The notes below the pieces were generated by a model, which worked only from the letters and a program-made list of their open reading frames with translations, was not told the DNA's origin and searched no databases. The position numbers and the translations under genes are program-made. Of a stretch of 64,000 bases of DNA, positions 43,451 through 51,671 are shown in pieces. This DNA comes from SB25 sp029560875. Lineage in GTDB: Bacteria; Bacteroidota; Bacteroidia; Bacteroidales; Tenuifilaceae. The first letter of the stretch is position 1, and the number at the start of each line of letters is the position of its first letter. The stretch covers positions 23,053 to 87,052 of the forward strand of contig DAOOPM010000014.1 of NCBI GenBank assembly GCA_035388225.1, read 5' to 3'.

Positions 43451-45229
43451 ATGACACAAACAAAGGTAATTGTTGGACTTGGCAGTTGCGGGATTGCAGC
43501 CGGAGCCAACAAGGTTTACAACAAAATAAAAGCCCTTCAGGAAGCAGAAAAACTCAACTTTGAACTTGCTAAAACGAGCTGTATTGGAATGTGCTTCCGC
43601 GAACCACTTGTTGAAGTGATTGACGATAATGGCTCTATGATTTATGGAGATGTTGATGAGGACAAGGCCATAGAGATTATTCAGCAACACGTTATTGGGC
43701 TGAACCCAATTAAGGATTACGTTGTAAAAACCGATTTATTCACCACTCCCGATAGTGTTTACTTCGATGGACAAATTAAAATTGCCCTTCGGAATTGTGG
43801 ATATATCGACCCAGAGAATATTCAGGAATATGAAGATAGGGGTGGTTACTCTGCCTTGAAACTAATTGCAAAGGACAAAATTGCACCCGATGTTGTTATA
43901 CAAACCATTATCGACTCCGGACTTCGTGGCCGTGGCGGTGGTGGTTTTCCAACCGGAATGAAATGGCGATTTGCCCGTGCAAGCCAATCAGCCGAAAAGT
44001 ACATTATTTGTAACGCAGACGAGGGCGACCCCGGAGCATTTATGGACCGTTCATTGCTCGAAGGCGACCCACACGCAGTTATTGAAGGGATGATAATTGG
44101 CGCATACGCCATTGGCGCAACCGATGGTGTTATATACTGCCGTGCCGAGTATCCTCTGGCTATCAAACGCCTAAACATAGCGCTTGCACAAGCACATGAA
44201 CGTGGCTATTTGGGAAATAACATTCAAGGAATTGAAGGATTCAACCTCGATATTCATATTAAGGAAGGCGCTGGCGCCTTTGTTTGCGGAGAGGAAACTG
44301 CGCTAATGGCATCGATAGAGGGAAAGCGCGGTATGCCATCGAAACGTCCACCGTTCCCAGCCGAATCGGGACTATGGCGTAAGCCATCGAACATCAACAA
44401 CGTTGAAACATTTGCCAACGTATCGTATATTGTAAGTCACGGTGCTGGCTCGTTTAACAAGTACGGAACCGAAAAAAGTAAAGGAACCAAGGTTTTTGCG
44501 CTAACAGGCAAAATTAAGCACGGAGGTCTTGTAGAAGTTCCAATGGGAATGAGCCTTCGCGATATCATCTTTAAACTTGGTGGCGGAATTCAAAACAACA
44601 AAAAGTTCAAAGCCGTTCAGTTGGGAGGTCCTTCGGGCGGTTGTATTCCCGAGCATCTAATAGATATCCTAGTCGATTACGACCAAGTTAACGCCACTGG
44701 CGCAATTATGGGCTCGGGAGGGATGGTTGTAATGGACGAAACAACCTGTATGGTTGATGTTGCCCGGTTCTTCCTCGATTTCACACAAAAGGAATCGTGT
44801 GGAAAATGCACATTCTGCCGAATTGGAACTAAGCGAATGCTTGAGATTCTTTCCAGAATTACTGTAGGCGAAGGCCAAGAGGGCGATATCGAAAAACTTG
44901 AGGAACTGGCTCTGCAAGTTAGGGATAGTTCTCTATGCGGACTTGGCCAAACCGCGCCAAACCCAGTGCTCACCACAATTAAGTATTTCCGTCACGAGTA
45001 TGAGGCTCACATCCGCGACAAAAAGTGCCCTGCACATAGCTGCAAGAAACTTCTCACCTACGAGATTGTTGCCGATAAGTGTACTGGATGTACAGTTTGT
45101 GCAGTGAAATGCCCTGTTAAGGCAATTGACGGGGAACGCAAAAAGGTTCATCATATAAACCAGGATATCTGCATTAAGTGCGGCGACTGCTACTCAAATT
45201 GCCGATTTGATGCAATTACAAAAAGTTAA
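43451..45229 (+). CDS. NuoF-like NADH-binding FMN/iron-sulfur subunit
   Basis: 592 residues. An N-terminal thioredoxin-like domain has Cys13, Cys44 and Cys48 but seems to lack a fourth ligand. The NADH/FMN domain has GLRGRGGGGFPTG (about 157-169) and NADEGDPGAF (188-197). A [4Fe-4S] site is formed by Cys450, 453, 456 and 496, and a C-terminal 2x[4Fe-4S] ferredoxin by Cys544-554 and 574-584. This is the HydB/HndC type seen in electron-bifurcating complexes, with extra clusters compared with complex I NuoF. Second gene of the operon. Confidence 0.95.
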   Translation: MTQTKVIVGLGSCGIAAGANKVYNKIKALQEAEKLNFELAKTSCIGMCFREPLVEVIDDNGSMIYGDVDEDKAIEIIQQHVIGLNPIKDYVVKTDLFTTPDSVYFDGQIKIALRNCGYIDPENIQEYEDRGGYSALKLIAKDKIAPDVVIQTIIDSGLRGRGGGGFPTGMKWRFARASQSAEKYIICNADEGDPGAFMDRSLLEGDPHAVIEGMIIGAYAIGATDGVIYCRAEYPLAIKRLNIALAQAHERGYLGNNIQGIEGFNLDIHIKEGAGAFVCGEETALMASIEGKRGMPSKRPPFPAESGLWRKPSNINNVETFANVSYIVSHGAGSFNKYGTEKSKGTKVFALTGKIKHGGLVEVPMGMSLRDIIFKLGGGIQNNKKFKAVQLGGPSGGCIPEHLIDILVDYDQVNATGAIMGSGGMVVMDETTCMVDVARFFLDFTQKESCGKCTFCRIGTKRMLEILSRITVGEGQEGDIEKLEELALQVRDSSLCGLGQTAPNPVLTTIKYFRHEYEAHIRDKKCPAHSCKKLLTYEIVADKCTGCTVCAVKCPVKAIDGERKKVHHINQDICIKCGDCYSNCRFDAITKS

Positions 45230-45234
45230 GAGAT

Positions 45235-45255
45235 AAAAGTTAAAGGTTAAAAGAA
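45235..45255. repeat. Heptanucleotide array (AAAAGTT type)
   Basis: Units AAAAGTT, AAAGGTT, AAAAGAA immediately after the NuoF-like stop, the complement-type word of the TTAACTT units at 43419. Confidence 0.45.
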
Positions 45256-45312
45256 TTAGTAATGAGAATTTAGATTTCGAACCAACAGCCTAAAATCCTA
45301 TAGTCTTTAAAC

Positions 45313-45344
45313 CAAACAGTCAAACAGTCAAACAGCCAAACAAC
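45313..45344. repeat. Octanucleotide array before the large flavoprotein gene
   Basis: Four eight-base units CAAACAGT, CAAACAGT, CAAACAGC, CAAACAAC, ending nine bases before the ATG at 45354, in the expected 5' leader. Slippage here could alter expression. Confidence 0.65.
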
Positions 45345-45353
45345 CAACTCCAA

Positions 45354-48300
45354 ATGAGCGAACAGGTAAATATAGTTCTAAACGGAATTAACACAACAGC
45401 CCACAAAGGCGAGTATATACTTGATGTTGCCCGCAGACACGGAATAGACATTCCAACCCTTTGTCACGACCCAAGGTTAGAGCCATACTCATCGTGCTAC
45501 GTTTGTGTGGTGGAAATTGAAGGTCAGCGAAACCTCCAACCATCCTGCTCAACCCGCGTTGCGGAGGGAATGAAAATTAACACCGACAATAGCCGTGTAC
45601 ACAAGGCTCGCAAAACTGCGCTGGACTTGATAATGAGCAACCACTACGCCGATTGTGCGGCACCTTGTCGCGAGCGTTGCCCTGCTGGCGTTGATGTTCA
45701 GGGCTATATCTCGCTAATTGAAAAAGGACTTTATAGCGAAGCAATTGGACTGATAAAACAAACCAATCCGCTACCTGCAATTTGTGGTAGGGTTTGCGTT
45801 CGTCCTTGCGAGGCAGCCTGTCGCCGAAACAATATGGACGAGGGAACAGGAGTTGGCATCGATTATCTAAAACGTTTCGCCGCCGACCGCGATTTGGAAT
45901 CAACCCATCACTATAAACCCACCATTGCACCATCAACAGGTAAAAAGGTGGCAATTATTGGTGCTGGCCCTGGTGGACTTTCTGCCGCTTACTTCCTTCA
46001 ACAAAAAGGTCATCAGTGCGATATTTTTGAGGCACAAGCCCATGCTGGGGGCTGGTTACGTTACGGAATTCCAGAGTATCGCCTACCAAACGATTTGCTC
46101 GATAAAGAAGTATCAACAATCACCGAACTTGGTGCAAACATATTCTACAACCAAAAACTTGGCGATAACCTAAGCTACAAGAAGATTAGCGAGGAGTACG
46201 ATGCTATGATTCTTACCATTGGCTCGCAGCGCGGAGCGCTTTTGGGTGCCGATGGCGAGGATGCCGATGGAGTTTTCTCCGGCATCGATTTCCTTCGGAA
46301 TATGGAGGTTACAGGTCAACGATACGATTTCAAAGGCAAGCGCATTGCCGTAGTGGGCGGTGGAAATACCGCTATGGACTGCTGCCGCACATCAATCCGC
46401 TGCGGAAGCACTGATGTTAAGGTGATATACCGCCGTACTGAGGCCGAAATGCCTGCAAACCCTATCGAAATTCACGAATCAAAACTTGAGGGTGTTGAAT
46501 ACCAATTCCTAACTGCTCCGGTTAGAGTGAACAAGGATGCTAACGGAAAAGTAAAATCGATGACCCTAATCAAAATGGGATTGGGCGAACCCGACGCATC
46601 GGGTCGTAGAAGGCCTGTACCTATTGAGGGCTCGGAGTACGATATGGAGTTCGACTACATACTTGCTGCAATTGGTCAGAAAACCGACATCAACTTTCTT
46701 GACGATGTTAACAAACACGCAAAGAATGGCGAGCTAAAAGCCAATAAATGGGGCGATATTGACGCCAACAAGGCAACCCTGCAAACTGGCATTCCATCAG
46801 TTTTCGCTGCTGGCGATGGCGTTACAGGCCCCGCAACCATTATTGAAGCTGTTGCACAAGCTAAATTGGCCTCACACAGCTGTCACCTTTACTTAACTGG
46901 GCAAGACGTTGCGGCACCTAAAAAGGAATTTCTAAGCAAAAAGGATAACTTTCATCAACTTAGCAAGGATGAATTTGTAAATAGATACCAGCATCAGATA
47001 CGTGAGGAGATGCCAGTTCTGGAAGCCGATGGCCGCAAAAATTTCAACGAAGTTGAACTGGGCTACACCCACGAACAGGCGCATCACGAGGTTGGACGTT
47101 GCTTGGAATGCGGCTGTACTGAGTATTTCGATTGTCAACTAAAGCAGCACGCCGACACATACCAAGCCGATCAAATGCGATTTATGGGTGAGCATAAGGA
47201 GTTCAATGTGAACTTCTCACATCCATACATCGAAATTGATAACAACAAGTGCATCCTCTGCTCGCGCTGCGTTAGAATCTGCAAAGATGTTGTAGGTGCA
47301 AATGCACTAACGCTTGTAAAACGTGGCTTCGAAACCTACGTTGCACCTGCATTGGGCGAAAATTTGGCTAACACAACCTGCGAATCGTGCGGTATGTGTA
47401 TTTCGGCCTGTCCAACTGGTGCTATCACCGAGAATGTTCCATTCAAACCAGGCCCTATAAAAACCGAAACATTCGAAACTATATGCGGATTCTGCTCCGT
47501 GGGGTGCACACTAACTTTCCACCACCGTGGAGGTTACATCATGAAGGTGACTGGCGCAAATGGAATGGTTAATACCGATGGAAACCTCTGTATGTATGGC
47601 AAGTTCGGTTATCGCAAGTTCAACAGCACAAGCAGACTCACCAAACCTTTGAAAAAGGTCAACGATAAGTTTGTAGAAATCAGCTTCGATGAGGCATACC
47701 GAATGATATCAGACCAAATTAAAAAGGTAAAACCTGAGCAAAACGCATTCTTTGCAGGAGCATCGCTAACCAACGAGGAGCAATACCTTGTTCAGAAGTT
47801 TGCACGTGCCGCTGCAAAAAACAACAATATTGGAAGTTTCCACTATATGAACGGCGATAGCGCTTTTGCAATTGACTCTTTGGCAAATTTCAACTTCGAT
47901 TCTATAAAAAACACAAATCACGTCTACCTACTTGCAAGCCAAATTAACAGGAACAATCCAGTATTGGGGTATATGCTCAATGCTGCTAAAAAGCCAATCA
48001 CAGTAATTTCCACAAAAGAGAGCAACCTTGCCGATAGGGCAAATGAGTTTATACAAATCCAATCCTACTATCACTTTGTAAAGGCTGTAAACCACTACTT
48101 GCTTACTCACGACAAGCAAAATATGATTTTCATTGGCGACCACTGTGATAATTTTGGGAAATACGACTCAGAATTGCTACTTGCCAATTTTGCCGATTTA
48201 TGCAAAACCGCAGGCACTAGCCAAACCGAGGTTGAGCGCTTTGCCAATGAATTCAACAACGACTTTGGCGCGTTGCTAGTATTTGCCGAGAACGAAGTTT

Positions 48301-49058
48301 CCAATGCCACGGCGCAGGAGATTTTCAACCTAATGCTTATTACAGGTAAGTTAGGGAAAACAAATGGAGGCCTAATTGCTCTTAAGCAGAAGAATAACTC
48401 TCACGGATTAATCGATATGGGCGTTAGACCCGAAACAAGTATTGGAATGCAAAGCATAACCAATCCTGAATTGGTATCGAAATTGAGAACCAAGTGGAAG
48501 GTTGACGAAATCCCTGCAAACACCTTGAATGTTGAGCAGGCATTCAGCAATGGCGATTTTAAGAACATCATTATCTTTGGTGAAGACCCTGTTGGCACTG
48601 CAACTCACAAGCATAATGTTAAGGAGAACTTGAAGAAGGCAGAATTCATTGTGGTACAGGATAGTTTTATGAGTGAAACAGCCGAAATGGCTAATCTTGT
48701 ATTACCAGCAAGTTTCTGGTTCGAGACTGGTGGCTCGTTCACCAATAGCAACCATATGGTTCAAACGTTCAGCGAGGGATTAAAACCAAAGGTTGAACAC
48801 ACAACTGTAGACCAATTGCTTGCCTTACTTAAGCAATTCAACATCAACGGCTGCAAGGATGTTTACGATGTACAAACAGAAATACTATCGCTACTACCCC
48901 AAACCGACGGTCAAGCAAAGTATTCGTTCGTATTAACCAGTTCCGATTCGGGCTATATGAACTTTGTAAGTGGTTGCAACCACATAATGATGCAATTCGA
49001 TAGGGAATTCGAAACCAAGCTAGAACATTCTAAAACCAACCAATATGAACGAGTTTAG
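45354..49058 (+). CDS. NuoG-GltD-formate dehydrogenase-like fusion flavoprotein
   Basis: 1234 residues. Order: NuoG-type [2Fe-2S] domain (Cys37, 48, 51, 65); GltD/NfnB-like part with iron-sulfur cysteines (101-109, 144-156), FAD motif GAGPGG (203-208) and NAD(P) motif GGGNTA (335-340); GRCLECGC (581-588); two [4Fe-4S] sites (633-643, 676-686); then a formate-dehydrogenase-like module with its [4Fe-4S] (Cys711, 714, 718, 746). In the last module Met832-Asn833 occupy the Sec/Cys-His catalytic place, and the protein ends before most of the C-terminal molybdopterin domain, so it is unlikely to act on formate. With NuoE- and NuoF-like partners it resembles Bfu/Stn-type bifurcating transhydrogenases moving electrons between NADH, NADPH and perhaps ferredoxin (inference). 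Confidence 0.9.
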   Translation: MSEQVNIVLNGINTTAHKGEYILDVARRHGIDIPTLCHDPRLEPYSSCYVCVVEIEGQRNLQPSCSTRVAEGMKINTDNSRVHKARKTALDLIMSNHYADCAAPCRERCPAGVDVQGYISLIEKGLYSEAIGLIKQTNPLPAICGRVCVRPCEAACRRNNMDEGTGVGIDYLKRFAADRDLESTHHYKPTIAPSTGKKVAIIGAGPGGLSAAYFLQQKGHQCDIFEAQAHAGGWLRYGIPEYRLPNDLLDKEVSTITELGANIFYNQKLGDNLSYKKISEEYDAMILTIGSQRGALLGADGEDADGVFSGIDFLRNMEVTGQRYDFKGKRIAVVGGGNTAMDCCRTSIRCGSTDVKVIYRRTEAEMPANPIEIHESKLEGVEYQFLTAPVRVNKDANGKVKSMTLIKMGLGEPDASGRRRPVPIEGSEYDMEFDYILAAIGQKTDINFLDDVNKHAKNGELKANKWGDIDANKATLQTGIPSVFAAGDGVTGPATIIEAVAQAKLASHSCHLYLTGQDVAAPKKEFLSKKDNFHQLSKDEFVNRYQHQIREEMPVLEADGRKNFNEVELGYTHEQAHHEVGRCLECGCTEYFDCQLKQHADTYQADQMRFMGEHKEFNVNFSHPYIEIDNNKCILCSRCVRICKDVVGANALTLVKRGFETYVAPALGENLANTTCESCGMCISACPTGAITENVPFKPGPIKTETFETICGFCSVGCTLTFHHRGGYIMKVTGANGMVNTDGNLCMYGKFGYRKFNSTSRLTKPLKKVNDKFVEISFDEAYRMISDQIKKVKPEQNAFFAGASLTNEEQYLVQKFARAAAKNNNIGSFHYMNGDSAFAIDSLANFNFDSIKNTNHVYLLASQINRNNPVLGYMLNAAKKPITVISTKESNLADRANEFIQIQSYYHFVKAVNHYLLTHDKQNMIFIGDHCDNFGKYDSELLLANFADLCKTAGTSQTEVERFANEFNNDFGALLVFAENEVSNATAQEIFNLMLITGKLGKTNGGLIALKQKNNSHGLIDMGVRPETSIGMQSITNPELVSKLRTKWKVDEIPANTLNVEQAFSNGDFKNIIIFGEDPVGTATHKHNVKENLKKAEFIVVQDSFMSETAEMANLVLPASFWFETGGSFTNSNHMVQTFSEGLKPKVEHTTVDQLLALLKQFNINGCKDVYDVQTEILSLLPQTDGQAKYSFVLTSSDSGYMNFVSGCNHIMMQFDREFETKLEHSKTNQYERV

Positions 49059-49500
49059 GAATATCGACGATATACTCGATTTTGCAATCGAACGCGAGCA
49101 GGACGCTGTAAACTTCTACAATAAAATGGCTGCAGGAGCCCGCAATGCCGATATGAAGGCTACTTTTGAGCAATTTGCTCAGGAGGAAATGGGACATAAG
49201 GCAAAGCTTTTGAAGATAAAAGTAGAAGGTATTAACGCCCTCAAAAATGAGAAGGTTCAAGACCTAAAAATTGCCGACTACATTGTGCGCGACGAGCATC
49301 GTGGCGAACTAAACTACGAGCAGGCATTGGTTCTTGCAATGAAACGCGAGAAAGCCGCATTTCGCTTATACTTAACACTCTCCGAAAGGGTTAAAGATAC
49401 CGAGTACAAAAACCTTTTCCTTTCGCTTGCACAGGAAGAATCGCGCCACAAGTTGCGATTCGAGTTGGAGTACGATGAGTTTGTTTTAAGGGAGAACTAA
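49045..49500 (+). CDS. Ferritin-like diiron protein (rubrerythrin type without rubredoxin)
   Basis: 151 residues, four-helix ferritin-like fold with diiron ligands in IEREQDAVNFY (Glu18), EEMGH (Glu48, His51), KREKAAF (Glu102) and EESRH (Glu132, His135). There is no rubredoxin domain. The start overlaps the end of the large flavoprotein gene by 14 bases, so it is translated with it; it may take electrons from the complex, perhaps to reduce peroxide or oxygen (inference). A strong terminator follows. Confidence 0.9.
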   Translation: MNEFRNIDDILDFAIEREQDAVNFYNKMAAGARNADMKATFEQFAQEEMGHKAKLLKIKVEGINALKNEKVQDLKIADYIVRDEHRGELNYEQALVLAMKREKAAFRLYLTLSERVKDTEYKNLFLSLAQEESRHKLRFELEYDEFVLREN

Positions 49501-49518
49501 TTTAGTCCAATAATCTTA

Positions 49519-49549
49519 CCCCCTCAAGGGTTTTGAACCCTTGAGGGGG
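49519..49549 (+). terminator. Terminator of the transhydrogenase-like operon
   Basis: Perfect 12-bp stem CCCCCTCAAGGG / CCCTTGAGGGGG with loop TTTTGAA, followed by TTGTTCTTT. Core word GGGTTTTGAACCC is shared with other hairpins in the window. Confidence 0.8.
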
Positions 49550-49641
49550 TTGTTCTTTAATCTAACCCTCAATGCCTTTCGTTAGGATAAATCTTTTCAA
49601 AATTTTTCCATACCAAAAAAACTTTATTCCATTCTAATATA

Positions 49642-49649
49642 TACCTTTG
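49642..49649 (+). promoter_or_regulatory. -7 promoter element for the SH3-domain gene
   Basis: TACCTTTG fits TAnnTTTG and lies 24 bases before the ATG at 49674. No clear TTTG at -33. Confidence 0.4.
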
Positions 49650-49673
49650 CTCCGGATTCAGATTAAATGGCAA

Positions 49674-50525
49674 ATGATTCGTATCGTTATTCGAATTCTT
49701 CTAGTAGCAGTATTTTTATACATAACAGCATCGTGTGTTGAGCCGGGTCACTACCAAACCCGCGAAAGGTATGTTGTAGATTCTAAGAGCCTATTTATTC
49801 GTAGCGCCCCTTCGCCTATCTCTGAGATTATCTCCAGCTACAAACAAGGCGATACCATTGTTGCACTTGCATCGGATAAGTACTGGGTAATGGTTAAGCG
49901 AGGTAGTAAAACCGGATTTGTCTCTACAGATTACTTAAAAAAGATTGAACCACCCAAAACCCCAATAATTCTTGAAAAAGTTGAGGGAATAGCCAACTGG
50001 AAATCATGGTATTTCTGGGTTATTGCTTTGGCAATTACACTTTTATGGGTATTTATTGATGAGATGACTATCAAATTCAAGGAAAAACTCAAAAATAAGC
50101 ACGAAATTTCAGTTAAAGGACTCTTAATTACACCAGTAGTTTTCTTTGTAAATGCAATTATGTGCGGTGTTCTTTACATCAACTGGAAGGACCAACTGCT
50201 AGAAAGTCTTCACAAAGGATTCTCGCTTGTACCCGAAAATCTTGATATTATAAGCTGGGTACTTTGGATTCAGTTACTAATACTTCTAATTGGAATATCG
50301 CTCGATTTACTCGGCTCAATTTTCAAGAGCGGTGTTGCTTGGGGTATGCTCCTAACCCTTATCGACTTGTTGCTGGGAGTTTACATCTTTGCAGTTTCGT
50401 TCTACCTAACCATATCGCTCTACTACTTTGCAATTATCTTCCTATTGATATTCTTCGGAAGCCAGTACATATCTATGGTTTACCAGAATAGTAAGCGTAC
50501 TAGGCTGTATCAAAGGCCTAAGTAG
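49674..50525 (+). CDS. Lipoprotein with SH3-like domain and C-terminal membrane segments
   Basis: 283 residues from the ATG at 49674; the frame upstream continues to a TTG inside the promoter. The N-terminus is a lipoprotein-like signal (ITASC). A bacterial SH3 domain follows (about residues 32-90, LFIRSAPSPISEIISSYKQGDTIVAL, VKRGSKTGFVSTDYL), then four to five hydrophobic segments (about 110-275). Bacterial SH3 domains often bind cell-wall peptides. No specific family recognised. Stands alone. Confidence 0.75.
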   Translation: MIRIVIRILLVAVFLYITASCVEPGHYQTRERYVVDSKSLFIRSAPSPISEIISSYKQGDTIVALASDKYWVMVKRGSKTGFVSTDYLKKIEPPKTPIILEKVEGIANWKSWYFWVIALAITLLWVFIDEMTIKFKEKLKNKHEISVKGLLITPVVFFVNAIMCGVLYINWKDQLLESLHKGFSLVPENLDIISWVLWIQLLILLIGISLDLLGSIFKSGVAWGMLLTLIDLLLGVYIFAVSFYLTISLYYFAIIFLLIFFGSQYISMVYQNSKRTRLYQRPK

Positions 50526-50559
50526 TTATTGAGATATTAAGTTATTAGGTAATTAGGCT

Positions 50560-50601
50560 CTTCCTGCTTCCTGCTTCCTACTTCCTGCTTCCTACTTCCC
50601 A
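50560..50601. repeat. Heptanucleotide array (CTTCCTG type)
   Basis: Six exact seven-base steps: CTTCCTG, CTTCCTG, CTTCCTA, CTTCCTG, CTTCCTA, CTTCCCA. Lies between the SH3 gene and the end of wtpC, just past its stop codon on the minus strand. Confidence 0.8.
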
Positions 50602-50609
50602 CTCAAACA

Positions 50610-51671
50610 TCAAACCCTAGGTATAAACCTTAACGAGTTTGCTTTGAACGATACCCAAACATCGGAGCCGTGCTGAAGTTCTAGTCGGTTTATGGATTCC
50701 CAAGTTACTAGCGCCATCACTTTAAAACCAACATCAACTGTAACCTCATATCCAAATCGTTGGGGGAATATATCAACAACTTTTCCTTGGAAAACATTTA
50801 ATGCGCTCTGATTGGGGCTTGTTCTGGAAACGCTCACAGCACTTTCAGGAAAACACACAAAACCATCGCCAATGCTTTCGTCGGTGTAACCACAAATCTT
50901 ATGTCCGCTTTGCAGTTGGATTATCCTTAGTTCGTGCTCGGTTGTGTCAATAATTTGAGCGTGATAGAAATTTCGCACTCCTGTAAATTTGGCAACAAAC
51001 ATCGATTTTGGGTTCTGGAATATCTCCTCGGCAGTATCGCACTGCTCAATTATTCCTTTATTCACCACAGCAACCCTATTGGCTAGCGATATGGCCTCCT
51101 CGTAATCGTGGGTAACGTGTATTATGGTTGTACCCTCCCTATTTATTGCTCTTAGAGCAGAACGCAAACCAGCCCTCAGCTGAACATCAAGCGACGATAA
51201 AGGCTCATCGAGCAGCAAAACCTTTGGCTCAAGTGCCAATGTGCGAGCCAACACCATACGCTGCAACTCCCCACCCGAAAGGGTTTGTGGATTTCTATCG
51301 AGCAGATGATTTATGGATAGTTTCTCCGCCAGTTCAATAACCCTGCGGTGCAATGCCCTACCCTTTACACCCTTTCTTCGCAATGGGTAAGCAATATTGC
51401 TATAAACTGACATATGCGGGAAAGCCGCATAATCCTGAAATACCAAACCAACACCACGGTTTGTAATAGGTTTTTGGGTGATATCCTCGTTATTGAGGTA
51501 AATAAATCCAGATTCGGGCCTTACCAAACCAGCAATGGTTTCGAGAATAACCGATTTTCCTGCACCAGATGGCCCTAAAAGCATAAAGTAGTCGCCCTCG
51601 TTCACTGTGAACGAAACATCCTTCAGGGCAAACGCTCCCAAATTCTTCGATAGTCCTTCTACCTTAAGCAT
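50610..51671 (-). CDS. wtpC: Molybdate/tungstate ABC transporter ATP-binding protein
   Basis: 353 residues. Walker A GPSGAGKS (about 33-40), Q-loop VFQDYAAFP, signature LSGGELQRM, Walker B VLLLDEPLSSLD, H-loop HVTHD. The C-terminal 110 residues form a TOBE/MOP-like domain that may sense the oxyanion. Overlaps the permease gene by eight bases. Identity rests on the WtpA-type binding protein in the same operon; ModC and WtpC cannot be told apart on the ATPase alone. Confidence 0.9.
   Translation of the reverse strand: MLKVEGLSKNLGAFALKDVSFTVNEGDYFMLLGPSGAGKSVILETIAGLVRPESGFIYLNNEDITQKPITNRGVGLVFQDYAAFPHMSVYSNIAYPLRRKGVKGRALHRRVIELAEKLSINHLLDRNPQTLSGGELQRMVLARTLALEPKVLLLDEPLSSLDVQLRAGLRSALRAINREGTTIIHVTHDYEEAISLANRVAVVNKGIIEQCDTAEEIFQNPKSMFVAKFTGVRNFYHAQIIDTTEHELRIIQLQSGHKICGYTDESIGDGFVCFPESAVSVSRTSPNQSALNVFQGKVVDIFPQRFGYEVTVDVGFKVMALVTWESINRLELQHGSDVWVSFKANSLRFIPRV

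Noticed and set aside
42853..45229. Part of respiratory complex I
   Set aside because: No membrane subunits or NuoB/C/D genes are found; the NuoF-like protein has extra ferredoxin clusters typical of soluble complexes.
45354..49058. Formate dehydrogenase alpha subunit
   Set aside because: The formate-dehydrogenase-like module lacks the Sec/Cys-His catalytic pair and most of the last molybdopterin domain.
42853..49058. NADH-dependent [FeFe] hydrogenase (HydABC)
   Set aside because: The third protein has no H-cluster cysteine motifs; a GltD-like module and a formate-dehydrogenase-like module are present instead.
50560..50601. CRISPR-like array
   Set aside because: Units are only seven bases with no spacers and drift in sequence; this is a short tandem array.
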